In this document: positions 8,323-16,071 of the stretch, in pieces | Layout of the letters: every line of letters begins with the position of its first letter | How positions within the stretch are numbered: position 1 is the stretch's first letter | Source of the DNA: Haloarcula marismortui ATCC 43049 | GTDB lineage: Archaea; Halobacteriota; Halobacteria; Halobacteriales; Haloarculaceae | Direction of reading: 5' to 3' | Length of the DNA stretch: 64,000 nt | Assembly (NCBI RefSeq): GCF_000011085.1 | Contig: NC_006396.1 | Location: forward strand, 3,067,725 to 3,131,724 | Notes under the pieces: model-generated | Seen by the model: the letters and a program-made list of their open reading frames with translations, nothing else | The model's database searches: none | Told to the model about the DNA's origin: nothing | Made by a program: the position numbers and the translations under genes

Positions 8323-9288
8323 CTACTTCTCCAGGATAGTTCCGCCCGAACCGACCGCGATGTCGGTGCCGCCGCGGACGACGGCCGTCAGGTTCTCGCC
8401 GGCGGGCGTCTCATCCGGGGTCCAGTCGCCACCGCCGAGGGCGTACACCTTGCCACCGCCACCGACTGTGTAGCCGGTGCTGTCGTCGTCGGTGACCTCG
8501 ATGTCTCGCAGGCCGGCATCGCCTGTGTCGGTCGGCGTCCATTCAGAGCCGTTCCAGTGGAACACCATACCGCCACCGCCGGAGACCCACACGTCGTCCG
8601 GGCCGTCGGAGTCGACGCCGTAGAAGTTGACGTTGGCGTCGGCGAGGCCGATCTTGTCCCACGTCGACCCGTCATCGGTGACGAAGACGCTCTTGTTGCC
8701 GTCGACGATATGGCCCGAGCGGACCCCGTGGAAGTCGACAGCGTTGATGGCTGACCCGGACCCGGGCGTGGTGTAGTCCCACGTCTCACTCGCGCCGTTC
8801 TCGAAGCTGTAGTACATCTTGCCGGAGTCGCCGGCGACGTAGACGTTTGCCTCGCCGGCGCTGCCGGTCACGGACACGTCGTTGAAGTTGTTGGTGACAT
8901 CCATCGGAGCGCTATGGTTGGTAAGCACGCCCGACTCCACGTCGTACTCGCCGATAGCGCCCGAGGCACCGACGAACCAGAGGGCCGTGCCGTCGTCGGT
9001 CACGTCGGCCCCGTAGAGGCTGTTGCCGTTTCCGGTCGGACCGCCGCCGATGACCTTCTGCCAGCCTGTGCTGGTTCGTTCGAGGACGATACCGCCACCC
9101 GCCACCGCGTACGCACCGGCCGCGGTGAACTCGACATCGTGGAGGGTGTTCCCGGTCGGGGACTCGACGGACTCCCAGGGACCGGCCGCCGCAACTGTCC
9201 CGGAGAGGGCCGCCCCACCCAGTGCAGCTGCAGCTGTCGCGCCGATACCCTTGAGTACGCCGCGCCGTGTCGCGTTGCGATCGGACAT
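8323..9288 (-). CDS. Tat-exported beta-propeller protein (Ycf48/BNR-like)
   Basis: The protein has 321 residues from the ATG at 9288 (MSDRNATRRGVLKGIGATAA). The RRGVLK motif, a hydrophobic Ala/Gly-rich core and an ALSGTVAAA cleavage region form a clear twin-arginine signal, the main export route in haloarchaea. The mature part repeats short units such as ...DVWVSGGGGMVFHWNG..., ...NVYVAGDSGKMYYSFE... and ...GYTVGGGGKVYALGGG..., typical of BNR/YCF48-type propellers. It is probably extracellular. Function unknown; possible ligand or assembly-factor role. Confidence 0.8.
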   Translation of the reverse strand: MSDRNATRRGVLKGIGATAAAALGGAALSGTVAAAGPWESVESPTGNTLHDVEFTAAGAYAVAGGGIVLERTSTGWQKVIGGGPTGNGNSLYGADVTDDGTALWFVGASGAIGEYDVESGVLTNHSAPMDVTNNFNDVSVTGSAGEANVYVAGDSGKMYYSFENGASETWDYTTPGSGSAINAVDFHGVRSGHIVDGNKSVFVTDDGSTWDKIGLADANVNFYGVDSDGPDDVWVSGGGGMVFHWNGSEWTPTDTGDAGLRDIEVTDDDSTGYTVGGGGKVYALGGGDWTPDETPAGENLTAVVRGGTDIAVGSGGTILEK

Positions 9289-9494
9289 GACACCCGGTTC
9301 TGTGGACTGTCTCCACTTCAATGGGCGGCGCAGTTAACGACCTTTCACGGCGATTTATCCGTTTAAACAGCCGATATTCGGGAGTATGGGCCGTTGGCAT
9401 CGGCAAAACTGGTGGCCCGGAGCGAGCCGGCAAATATCACGTTAAGTCGGGTAAACGGACACAAGACTGATACCATGAATCCGCCGGCTGTGGG

Positions 9495-10460
9495 TCAGGA
9501 CAGTTCAGCGACGAGTGACGGGGCTTCCGCCGCGATGATCTCGTCAATGGCGACACGGGCCGCCGCCGGGTCCGCGGGCAGGCAGAACACTGGCGTCCCA
9601 TCGGCGATCCCGGCCGTCGCACGGATGGCGATGACCTCGGTCCCCTGTTGTTCGAAGAGGAGGCCCCGGTACACTTCCTCGAATCCCGGCAGGGCTTTCT
9701 CGAACAGGGGGTGGACAGCTTCGAGCGTCTGCTCCGTCGGGGCGACGCCGAGTCCCCCCGCGGTGACGACGACCGCCACGTCGTCACGCCCGACCAACCT
9801 GTCGACGGCCTCCTGAATGCCGTCATAGTCCCCTCGAAGGCGTTCGCGGGCTGTGACTGTCTGGCCGGTCGCTTCGAGTGCTGTCTCCACTGCCTCGCCC
9901 GTCGGGTCGCCTTCCTCTGTCGCCGTCCCGACCGTAACGACGGCGATGGCCACTGACTGCTCTTGCGCCGCGTCGGTCTGGGTCACTGTTTGCGCTGGTG
10001 CCGCATCCGTTGTCTGAACTGCCGCTTCCTGCGGTGTGTCTCTCGGCTGCGTAGCTGATTGTGTCTCGGCGCTGGCTTCCTCGTCAGGTCTCTGTGTCGC
10101 CTCAGCAGCCGTTTCAGCGTCCTGTGTTTCGGTCGCTGATTGGCTGCCCACACTGTGATCTGCCGCCTCGTCGATACGGTCCGTGACAGAGCTATTGGTT
10201 TCGGGCTTCGAGGTAGGCTCGTCGTTGTTCTCTGCGGTATCATCTGCTACAGGCGTCGCTGTGCTGTCAGCTTCTTCTGGCGCTTCGTCGTCGTTTCCCG
10301 CCGCTGGATCGGCTGCTTCGGTGGGGTCCGAACTGCTGGCCTCGTCGTCAGTATCGGCTGCTGCGGATTCCTCGTCGCCCCGCGTCTCGTCCTCATCCGT
10401 TTCATCGTCTTCCCCGTCAGTCGGCCCTCGGCGTGTGTCACGGGACTGGAAATCCACCAT
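9495..10460 (-). CDS. MoaB/MogA-like domain protein with long acidic N-terminal extension
   Basis: The protein has 321 residues. Residues 1-165 are low-complexity and very rich in Asp, Glu, Thr, Ala and Gln (predicted disordered). Residues from about 170 form a molybdopterin-adenylyltransferase-like fold (AIAVVTVGTATEEGDPTGEA, DVAVVVTAGGLGVAPTEQTL, GTEVIAIRATAGIADGTPVF). The usual TTGGTG...RDVT(P/E) nucleotide site reads TAGGLGVAPTEQT, so key glycine/threonine/aspartate positions are changed. It may be a diverged MoaB paralogue without adenylyltransferase activity, or a halophile-specific variant. It is monocistronic with a TATA-like box just upstream. Confidence 0.75.
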   Translation of the reverse strand: MVDFQSRDTRRGPTDGEDDETDEDETRGDEESAAADTDDEASSSDPTEAADPAAGNDDEAPEEADSTATPVADDTAENNDEPTSKPETNSSVTDRIDEAADHSVGSQSATETQDAETAAEATQRPDEEASAETQSATQPRDTPQEAAVQTTDAAPAQTVTQTDAAQEQSVAIAVVTVGTATEEGDPTGEAVETALEATGQTVTARERLRGDYDGIQEAVDRLVGRDDVAVVVTAGGLGVAPTEQTLEAVHPLFEKALPGFEEVYRGLLFEQQGTEVIAIRATAGIADGTPVFCLPADPAAARVAIDEIIAAEAPSLVAELS

Positions 10461-10480
10461 ACGACTTCATCGGCCGCCGT

Positions 10481-10490
10481 GAATAAATAC
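10481..10490 (-). promoter_or_regulatory. TATA-like box of the MoaB-like gene
   Basis: The minus strand reads GTATTTATTC, ending 20 nt before the ATG at 10460. It fits a leaderless haloarchaeal promoter. Confidence 0.5.
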
Positions 10491-10542
10491 CCTGACGACC
10501 GTTTACGGAACTGCAATACATATAATATCTGAAACCGATAGT

Positions 10543-10552
10543 CTTAAAATAT
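10543..10552 (+). promoter_or_regulatory. TATA-like box of the zinc-finger microprotein gene
   Basis: The sequence CTTAAAATAT ends 21 nt before the ATG at 10574, in a strongly AT-rich stretch between divergent genes. It supports the short gene downstream as real. Confidence 0.5.
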
Positions 10553-10573
10553 AGAAAGAAGAATAAAAAATGT

Positions 10574-10738
10574 ATGGGTAGGAGATATCACGTCGTTTGC
10601 CATGAGTGTGCGTTCGAGGGACTGTACGAAGACGCATCGGTCGCGGAGGGGCAGCGGGACGCACATACTTCCGACAGTGGACATCGGATGAGCCTGCGTG
10701 ACATCTCGTGTCAGGAAGCGCCCGGGCTGTCGCAGTAG
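10574..10738 (+). CDS. Zinc-finger-like microprotein (54 aa)
   Basis: The frame from ATG 10574 to TAG 10738 encodes MGRRYHVVCHECAFEGLYED and a tail with GHRM and an ISC cysteine. The CxxC pair at Cys9 and Cys12, followed by a conserved-looking Phe-Glu-Gly and a later His and Cys, is typical of small haloarchaeal zinc-finger proteins. A clear TATA-like box lies upstream. Function unknown; related microproteins in haloarchaea act in stress adaptation and protein or nucleic acid binding. Confidence 0.6.
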   Translation: MGRRYHVVCHECAFEGLYEDASVAEGQRDAHTSDSGHRMSLRDISCQEAPGLSQ

Positions 10739-10863
10739 CGGGACCGTTAGCGTTTTGCACACGCTTGCCTGACTCCGAGACATGCAGCCACGTTGTTCCG
10801 TCGGTATTACTGGAGGCCGTCCCATCGTGATGCACCGTCCGAGCAGGGACGGGGTGCGTACCG

Positions 10864-11184
10864 ATGGCTGACGACGAGTCTGGCTACGTCCATCGCCCTG
10901 ACACGGAGCCACAGGCCACAGATACGTCGCGTGCGGAGAGTGAGACGGGCACGGAAGCTGTCGACGGTCCCGAATTCGGGACGAGCGGCTGGATTCTTGT
11001 CGGGATGATCGGCGTGGCGTTTCTCCTTGTTCCCGGCGCAATTTTGCTCTTGCCGGCAGCCCAGGGCGTCATCAGTAGCTTCGGCCTCACGCTCCGGGAT
11101 GCCTATCTCACGCTCCCGCTCGTTCCGGCGTTCGCACTCGGTGCGCTTGCGGTGTGGTCCGCGGTCCGTTCGCAGTCGAAGTGA
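10864..11184 (+). CDS. Two-helix membrane protein (106 aa), haloarchaeal unknown
   Basis: An acidic soluble N terminus (about 1-40) precedes two hydrophobic helices (GWILVGMIGVAFLLVPGAIL and LPLVPAFALGALAVW) with a short basic end. No catalytic motif is visible. It lies 42 bases before the histidine kinase gene on the same strand, with a TATA-like AGTTATATC between them, so it could be co-transcribed or independent. The 125 bases between the zinc-finger gene and this one hold no clear feature. Confidence 0.6.
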   Translation: MADDESGYVHRPDTEPQATDTSRAESETGTEAVDGPEFGTSGWILVGMIGVAFLLVPGAILLLPAAQGVISSFGLTLRDAYLTLPLVPAFALGALAVWSAVRSQSK

Positions 11185-11226
11185 CCGAGAATAGTTATAT
11201 CTGGAACACAATTGGTACGCTACTGA

Positions 11227-12966
11227 ATGGTCCTGTCGCCGCTTACTGTCGTTTTATTGTCGGGTGTCGTCGGCATGGCTGTCGCCTTTCTGGTGTGGCT
11301 CCACCGGGACCGGCCGGGGGCAGGACCGCTGGCAGTGTTCGTCGTCGCGGCGAGCCTCTGGGCTGTTGCGTACGGTATCGAACTCGCTGTGCCGGGGCTG
11401 TCCACCATGGAGCGGCTCGTTCAGGCACAGTTAACGCTCTCAGTAATCATCCCTGTCGCGTGGCTCGTGACGGTTATCGAGTACACGGGGCACCCACACT
11501 GGCTCACCCAGCGCCGAACAGCGCTGTTGCTTATCGAACCGGCGGTGTTTGTCACGCTCGTGTGGTCGAACCATGCCCACGAACTCATCTGGTCCGGTCG
11601 CGGGACGCAGTACGTCTCGGCGTCGTCGGTGACGCTCGTGCCCGCGTACGAAGTCGTGTACTGGGGCCACATGTCCTACATACTGCTGTTAATCCTCGCC
11701 GGCAGTTTCCTCCTGTTGCGGATGCTGTTCCGGTCGAACCAGGTGTTTCAGGGTCAGGGGCTCGCGCTGCTACTCGCCATCACCGTCCCGACGGTCATCC
11801 AGACGCTGTTTGTGCTTGATGTGGTTCCAACCACGTTTAATCCGACAAGCCTTGGGTACGTCGCGTCGGGGGCCGTCCTCTCGGTCGCCATCCTCCGCGG
11901 GCAACTACTTGATGTGGCACCGGTGACCCGGGAACTGGGTCGGGAAGCTATCTTCACGGAAATGGACGACCTCGTCATCATTGTCGACGACGAGCGCCGT
12001 ATCGTTGACGTCAATGCGGCCGCCACGGCGCTGTTCGACGGTGACCAGAACACGCTTCTGGGCCGTTCGCTACCGCAGGCGTCACCGACACTCGCCGAAA
12101 CAGTCCCCGGCCCGGGTGAGCGAACGCAGACCGAGACGGCCCTCGAACGTGACGGCAGCGTCCGGTACTACGACGTGCGCGTGATACCGCTGTACCGCGC
12201 GTACGGTGTTGTTTCTGGCCATCTCATCAGCCTTCGTGATATCACAGACCGCCGACAGCGCGAACAGCGGCTAGATGTGCTTAACCGCTTGCTCCGTCAC
12301 GATATCCGAAACGAGATGAACGTCGTCAAGGGGAACGCGGACTTGCTCAGGGATACGGCCGATGCCGACGAACGCGAGCGACTCAACCGTATTATGAGCA
12401 CAGTCGACGACATCGTCGACCGCAGCAACAAGATCGGCCGAGTCACCGAGGCTCTAGAGACCGAACAGCACAGCCCGACAGCGCTTCAGACGCTGCTGGA
12501 CTCGGTCGTGAGCGATGCGCAGGACCGTCATCCTGACGTGGCGATTACGCTCACCTGCGAGAATGATATCTGGATACGGGGCGGTCCGTCGGTCCTCATC
12601 GCGCTGGAGGAACTGGTCGAGAACGCTGTCGAACATCAGGCAACCGATGCGGGCCCAGTTGCGGTCGAGATTACGGCGACACGGGCCGATAGAACGCCGG
12701 GTGTCCATGTGGCCGTTCACGACAACGGTCCCGGTATCACCGACCACGAGCGCGAGGTTATCCGCTCGGGAACCGAAACGCCGCTCAAACACGGCTCCGG
12801 CGTCGGGCTCTGGCTCGTCAACTGGATCGTTCGGAACCTCGGCGGCCGGATGTCGTTCCCCGCCACAGACGAGCCGGGAACGACTGTGGAGTTGCAACTG
12901 CCGGCGGCTGAGCCAGCCCATGCGACGGACGAGCCCGCGGCAGTCCACGGCGAGAACGCTGATTGA
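11227..12966 (+). CDS. Sensor histidine kinase with N-terminal 7TM domain and PAS domain
   Basis: The protein has 579 residues. Residues 1-220 contain about seven hydrophobic helices of the histidine-kinase 7TM type. A PAS domain follows at about 235-345 (DDLVIIVDDERRIVDVNAAA). The phosphoacceptor helix LLRHDIRNEMNVV places His358, and the ATPase part has the N box LEELVENAVEH, G1 VHDNGPGI and G2 GSGVGLWLV. The motifs are complete, so it should be active. No response regulator is adjacent, as is common for haloarchaeal kinases. The signal is unknown. Confidence 0.9.
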   Translation: MVLSPLTVVLLSGVVGMAVAFLVWLHRDRPGAGPLAVFVVAASLWAVAYGIELAVPGLSTMERLVQAQLTLSVIIPVAWLVTVIEYTGHPHWLTQRRTALLLIEPAVFVTLVWSNHAHELIWSGRGTQYVSASSVTLVPAYEVVYWGHMSYILLLILAGSFLLLRMLFRSNQVFQGQGLALLLAITVPTVIQTLFVLDVVPTTFNPTSLGYVASGAVLSVAILRGQLLDVAPVTRELGREAIFTEMDDLVIIVDDERRIVDVNAAATALFDGDQNTLLGRSLPQASPTLAETVPGPGERTQTETALERDGSVRYYDVRVIPLYRAYGVVSGHLISLRDITDRRQREQRLDVLNRLLRHDIRNEMNVVKGNADLLRDTADADERERLNRIMSTVDDIVDRSNKIGRVTEALETEQHSPTALQTLLDSVVSDAQDRHPDVAITLTCENDIWIRGGPSVLIALEELVENAVEHQATDAGPVAVEITATRADRTPGVHVAVHDNGPGITDHEREVIRSGTETPLKHGSGVGLWLVNWIVRNLGGRMSFPATDEPGTTVELQLPAAEPAHATDEPAAVHGENAD

Positions 12967-12975
12967 TGCCGGCTG

Positions 12976-13674
12976 CTACCACTCGATTTCAGCCTTGTCG
13001 CGCCAGAACCGCCCGCTCGGCGCGTCGGGTTGGAAGCGAGCGAGCCATACTGGCGTCTCAGCACCCTTTTCGGGCGTTCGGGGGGCGCTCCCCTCAGTCA
13101 TGTCCGTCTGAACGTATCCCGGACACACCGAGTTGGCGATGAGGCCGTCGGCCGCGTACTCGCCGTCGAGGTACTTCGTCAACCCGTTGACGCCCGTCTT
13201 CGAGATGCGGTAGGCCGGCGTGCCGCCTGACTGACTCTCGGTGATGGCGCCGAGGCCGGAAGACATGGCGACGATGCGACCGCCCGCCTCGGCCAGCAAC
13301 AGCGGAAGGGCGTACTTCGTCATGAGCACCGCTCCTCGGAGGTTCGTGTCGAGGGTGTGGTCGATAACGTCGGTCGGCATCCCATCGAGCGGTTCCCGTG
13401 AGTCCATCACGCCGGCGTTGTTGACCAGCACGTCAAGCCGGCCCTGCTCGCGCTCGATGCGGTCGACTGCGGCGACCATCCCGTCGTCGTCGGTCACGTC
13501 GAGTTCGATAGCGTGACGGTCTGTCGCCTCGATGTCGTCAGTATCACGAGCGCCGGCGTACACCGTCGCGTCGAGGTCGACCAGCCCGTCGGCGATTGCC
13601 TTCCCGATGCCCCGCGTGGCGCCGGTGACGAGTACGACTTGGCTGTCGAGGGAGTCGTACAGCGGAACGTCCAT
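12976..13674 (-). CDS. SDR family NAD(P)-dependent oxidoreductase
   Basis: The protein has 232 residues with the classical short-chain dehydrogenase plan: TGATRGIGKAIA cofactor loop near 17-28, NNAGVMDS, catalytic Ser in AMSSGLG, and YRISK with the Tyr-Lys pair. The C-terminal PG segment VCPGYVQTDMTEG is standard. It converges on the histidine kinase gene with nine bases between stops. Substrate unknown; carbonyl reductase-like. Confidence 0.88.
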   Translation of the reverse strand: MDVPLYDSLDSQVVLVTGATRGIGKAIADGLVDLDATVYAGARDTDDIEATDRHAIELDVTDDDGMVAAVDRIEREQGRLDVLVNNAGVMDSREPLDGMPTDVIDHTLDTNLRGAVLMTKYALPLLLAEAGGRIVAMSSGLGAITESQSGGTPAYRISKTGVNGLTKYLDGEYAADGLIANSVCPGYVQTDMTEGSAPRTPEKGAETPVWLARFQPDAPSGRFWRDKAEIEW

Positions 13675-13799
13675 ACCCGGGGTTAGGCGGCGGGGCCGAA
13701 AAGGAAACGGGTCGGGATGTCATCACTGCAATGCCTGCCGACCGTACTGCTAGTGACTCCCCGAGCGTCGGTGTACACCGTCGCGTCGAGGCGTCGGCG

Positions 13800-14363
13800 T
13801 TACCGTTCTTCGTCCCGGCGCATCGCGATCTCGAACCAGGGGCAGAGCCGGAGCTGACGGTAGTACTCGGGATGTTCACGCAGTCGCTCGTAGGGGACCC
13901 ACATGAGGCCGTCGACCTCCTCGGGGTTCGGTTCCAGCGAGGTGTCGTGGAGTGTGGCCTGCAGGACCGCACACACTTCCCATTCGAGGCCAGCGTTCTC
14001 GTAGTAGCGCTTGTACTCGAACCGGTCGGTCACGCGGAGGTTCTGGTACTGCGAGGGGTCAACTCCCAGTTCCTCTTCGAGCCGTTCCTCGGTGGCTTCG
14101 ACCTGCGTCTGACCTTCGACAGGGTGGGAGGCGACGGTCCCGTCCCAGTGTGTATCCCAGAGGCGCTTGTTCGCCGCGCGCTGTGCGAGCAGGATTCGGT
14201 CGTTCTCGTCGAACAGCAGAGCGGTGAACGCGCGGTGGCGAACACCGTCGCCAGTGTGGGCGTCGAGCCGATTGACCAGTCCCTCCTCGTTGTCATCGGC
14301 GTCTACCGCGATGACCTCCTGTCGGGCGTTTTCGTGTGTCTCGTCGACCGCGTCGGAACTCAT
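13800..14363 (-). CDS. idi: Type I isopentenyl-diphosphate isomerase homologue (Nudix fold), catalytic Cys replaced
   Basis: The protein has 187 residues and follows the type I IDI plan, which interconverts IPP and DMAPP for isoprenoid lipids. The metal histidines in HTGDGVRHRAF, the Nudix helix EATEERLEEELG, His80 in VASHP and the two glutamates in LEWEVC (127, 129) are all present. The residue that aligns with the essential Cys67 of the E. coli enzyme (VCGHP) is Ala78 here (VASHP). The enzyme may be inactive, use another residue, or act on another diphosphate. Haloarchaea usually also have type II IDI. Confidence 0.75.
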   Translation of the reverse strand: MSSDAVDETHENARQEVIAVDADDNEEGLVNRLDAHTGDGVRHRAFTALLFDENDRILLAQRAANKRLWDTHWDGTVASHPVEGQTQVEATEERLEEELGVDPSQYQNLRVTDRFEYKRYYENAGLEWEVCAVLQATLHDTSLEPNPEEVDGLMWVPYERLREHPEYYRQLRLCPWFEIAMRRDEER

Positions 14364-14410
14364 ATGTCGTATCTCTCACAGAGGCGCGTATTACGCCCTT
14401 CGACTTCCAG

Positions 14411-15046
14411 TCACCGCGCCGGGTGGTCCGAAACGAACTGCTTGAGTATCTGTTCCTCTGCGCGGTGGAGTGTCTCGCTGCAGGTCGACTTCGCGATACC
14501 GACGCGGTCCGCCAGGTCCGTCAGTGAGCACTCCCGTGGCGTGTCGTAGTAGCCCGCGTCGATGGCCTCCTGAACCAGTTCTAGCTGGCTCTCGGTGAGC
14601 ACCTGCTCGGTTTCGAGGTGTTGTTGGATGCGGTCGACACTGAAGGAGATGCCGAATTCCTCCAGTTGCTCGCCAAGTTCGGAGAGTCGCTCCTGTGGCG
14701 CTGATATCTCCCAGACGGCCTCGCCGTCGGACAGGGTAAACGGCATTTCCAGCGGGACACCCGAGCCCTGCACTGGGAAGAGCAGGAGCGGCATCGATGT
14801 CTCGAACTGAACCAGTGCGCTGTCGTCACGGTGAGAGAGGATTTCGAGAGTTGTGACCGACTCGCGGTTCTCGATATCACGGAGGACCGCCGGGAGGTCG
14901 TCCGATGTAATCTCCGCGAGCCCGACACCGGCGTCCTCGCCGGGGAGCGCAGACAGGATGCGAAACGTCGCGTCGTCGTACGCTCGCGAGACATCGCCGA
15001 TCCAGATTTCCTCCGGAATCGTGAGCGTGAGTTCAGCGTGTGGCAT
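14411..15046 (-). CDS. HTH_10 (bacterio-opsin activator-like) transcription regulator
   Basis: The protein has 211 residues from the ATG at 15046 (MPHAELTLTIPEEIWIGDVS). The N-terminal two thirds form a mixed sensor-like domain. The C terminus carries the HTH_10 DNA-binding domain typical of haloarchaeal Bat-like regulators: LTESQLELVQEAIDAGYYDT, then LTDLADRVGIAKSTCSETLH. Two CGAA-N4-TTCG palindromes lie upstream, the inner one 9 nt and the outer one 44 nt before the ATG, so it is likely controlled by another or the same regulator. It is divergent from the SRPBCC gene. Confidence 0.85.
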   Translation of the reverse strand: MPHAELTLTIPEEIWIGDVSRAYDDATFRILSALPGEDAGVGLAEITSDDLPAVLRDIENRESVTTLEILSHRDDSALVQFETSMPLLLFPVQGSGVPLEMPFTLSDGEAVWEISAPQERLSELGEQLEEFGISFSVDRIQQHLETEQVLTESQLELVQEAIDAGYYDTPRECSLTDLADRVGIAKSTCSETLHRAEEQILKQFVSDHPAR

Positions 15047-15055
15047 TGGTGTAAC

Positions 15056-15067
15056 CGAATATATTCG
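15056..15067. promoter_or_regulatory. CGAATATATTCG palindrome in the promoter of the HTH_10 regulator
   Basis: A perfect 12-bp palindrome of the CGAA-N4-TTCG form with an embedded TATA, 9 nt before the ATG at 15046. It may be the core promoter element, an operator that blocks it, or both. Confidence 0.45.
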
Positions 15068-15090
15068 CCCGACCCCTGCGTCCGTACTCC

Positions 15091-15102
15091 CGAACATGTT
15101 CG
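15091..15102. promoter_or_regulatory. CGAACATGTTCG palindrome (NarO-type site) of the HTH_10 regulator
   Basis: A perfect 12-bp palindrome lying 44 nt before the ATG at 15046. The form CGAA-N4-TTCG is, as I recall, the motif bound by the haloarchaeal anaerobic regulator NarO. A NarO-like gene lies 2 kb away. Confidence 0.6.
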
Positions 15103-15185
15103 TCTACCTGCGATGGGGACAAGAAACTTGGGAGGCGGTGTCCCACGCTGTCAACACGAAATCAGGTCGGACAAAACCACAGCGT

Positions 15186-15197
15186 CGAACATCTTCG
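15186..15197. promoter_or_regulatory. CGAACATCTTCG (NarO-type site) upstream of the SRPBCC gene
   Basis: The site fits CGAA-N4-TTCG and ends 42 nt before the ATG at 15240, with a TATA-like CTTATTT (about 15212-15218) between. The arrangement copies that of the other sites in this island and favours 15240 over the ATG at 15201 as the start. Confidence 0.55.
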
Positions 15198-15239
15198 GGT
15201 ATGGCGAACGCTTATTTCGCCGGCCACTGGCCGTCTGGT

Positions 15240-15653
15240 ATGGAGCGCGTTTCGCTGACCCGGACGGTCCCGGCTAACCCGGAGACCGTCACTGCGCTGA
15301 TAACGGACGTAGAGCCGTTTATGCTTGCAGCAGGGTTTGACGAGGTGACACTCGACGGAGACAACCTCGGCATCATGAATCGCGTCGGACTCTTCGAAAT
15401 CGAACTGGATCTGGAAATCGTCGAGACTGACGCAGTGCTGCGGTACGAGCAACGGCAGGGCATCTTCGAGTCGATGATAACAGAGTACACGGTCGAGGCC
15501 GTCGACGCTGGGACCGAAGTCACGGCGACGACAGAGTATAGCGCACTCGACCTCCCGGTGCTCGGCGAGATGATCGATTCGACCGTCATTTCGCGACAGC
15601 GCAAGAAGGAACTGAACAAGCAGTTCGACTGGCTGGTCGAACAGGTGTCGTAG
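15240..15653 (+). CDS. SRPBCC (START-like) family protein
   Basis: The protein has 137 residues (MERVSLTRTVPANPETVTAL). It matches the helix-grip SRPBCC fold: an N-terminal strand, an ALITDVEPFMLAAGF helix, a series of beta strands and a long C-terminal helix ending FDWLVEQVS. These proteins bind hydrophobic ligands or cofactors. An ATG at 15201 is possible but falls only 3 nt after a regulator site; a TATA-like box between makes 15240 more likely. It shares the palindrome with the RiPP, DUF2249 and HTH_10 genes and so may belong to the same anaerobic response. Confidence 0.75.
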   Translation: MERVSLTRTVPANPETVTALITDVEPFMLAAGFDEVTLDGDNLGIMNRVGLFEIELDLEIVETDAVLRYEQRQGIFESMITEYTVEAVDAGTEVTATTEYSALDLPVLGEMIDSTVISRQRKKELNKQFDWLVEQVS

Positions 15654-15715
15654 CAATACGTGTGATAAAGTCGCTCAGACGAATTCCTCTCTGCAATCCG
15701 TTGTGTATAATAACC

Positions 15716-15727
15716 CGAACATTTTCG
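15716..15727. promoter_or_regulatory. CGAACATTTTCG (NarO-type site) upstream of the CGCGG peptide gene
   Basis: The site fits CGAA-N4-TTCG and ends 38 nt before the ATG at 15766. TATA-like runs occur on both sides (TGTATAAT near 15705 and TATATA just before the ATG), so the core promoter position is not certain. Confidence 0.6.
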
Positions 15728-15765
15728 GGAGAGGACCGAGGGACGCCCGCCGTCAACCGGTATAT

Positions 15766-16071
15766 ATGAGCCATTCCCACGAGGACGTGCCTCCGGTTAC
15801 AACCGAGGTTCACGACACCTCCTGGTCGGCGAATCTGGAGACGCCCGCACACGCTAAGGACCCCAACGTGGTCGTCGAACAGGCCATCGATGCCGTCGAG
15901 ATGACGACGGCGGGGAACCACGTCAATCTGGTGAGCCACGCCGACCACGGCCACCCGGAAACCTACCTGTTCGATGCGCTGGCGGAGGCGTTCGGCGAGA
16001 CCATTTCAGTGGAGTACGTCCAGCAGTGTGGCTGTGGGGGCCACGTCACCCGCGTCCATCGGGAGGCATAG
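15766..16071 (+). CDS. CGCGG-type candidate radical-SAM-modified peptide (RiPP precursor-like)
   Basis: The product has 101 residues, starting MSHSHEDVPPVTTEVHDTSW and ending QQCGCGGHVTRVHREA. Its only cysteines, 88 and 90, lie in the terminal CGCGG motif, and the middle is rich in His. I recognise it as the family named for this motif and proposed to be modified by a neighbouring radical SAM enzyme. The radical SAM gene begins on the base after its stop codon, so the two are co-translated. The length is large for a peptide precursor; it could instead be a small metal or heme-handling protein whose C-terminal motif is modified or binds a cluster. It is probably regulated through the upstream palindrome. 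Confidence 0.75.
   Translation: MSHSHEDVPPVTTEVHDTSWSANLETPAHAKDPNVVVEQAIDAVEMTTAGNHVNLVSHADHGHPETYLFDALAEAFGETISVEYVQQCGCGGHVTRVHREA

Noticed and set aside
13735..14549. Plus-strand frame over the IPP isomerase gene
   Set aside because: The minus strand encodes a clear Nudix protein with complete metal sites; the plus-strand translation shows no motif.
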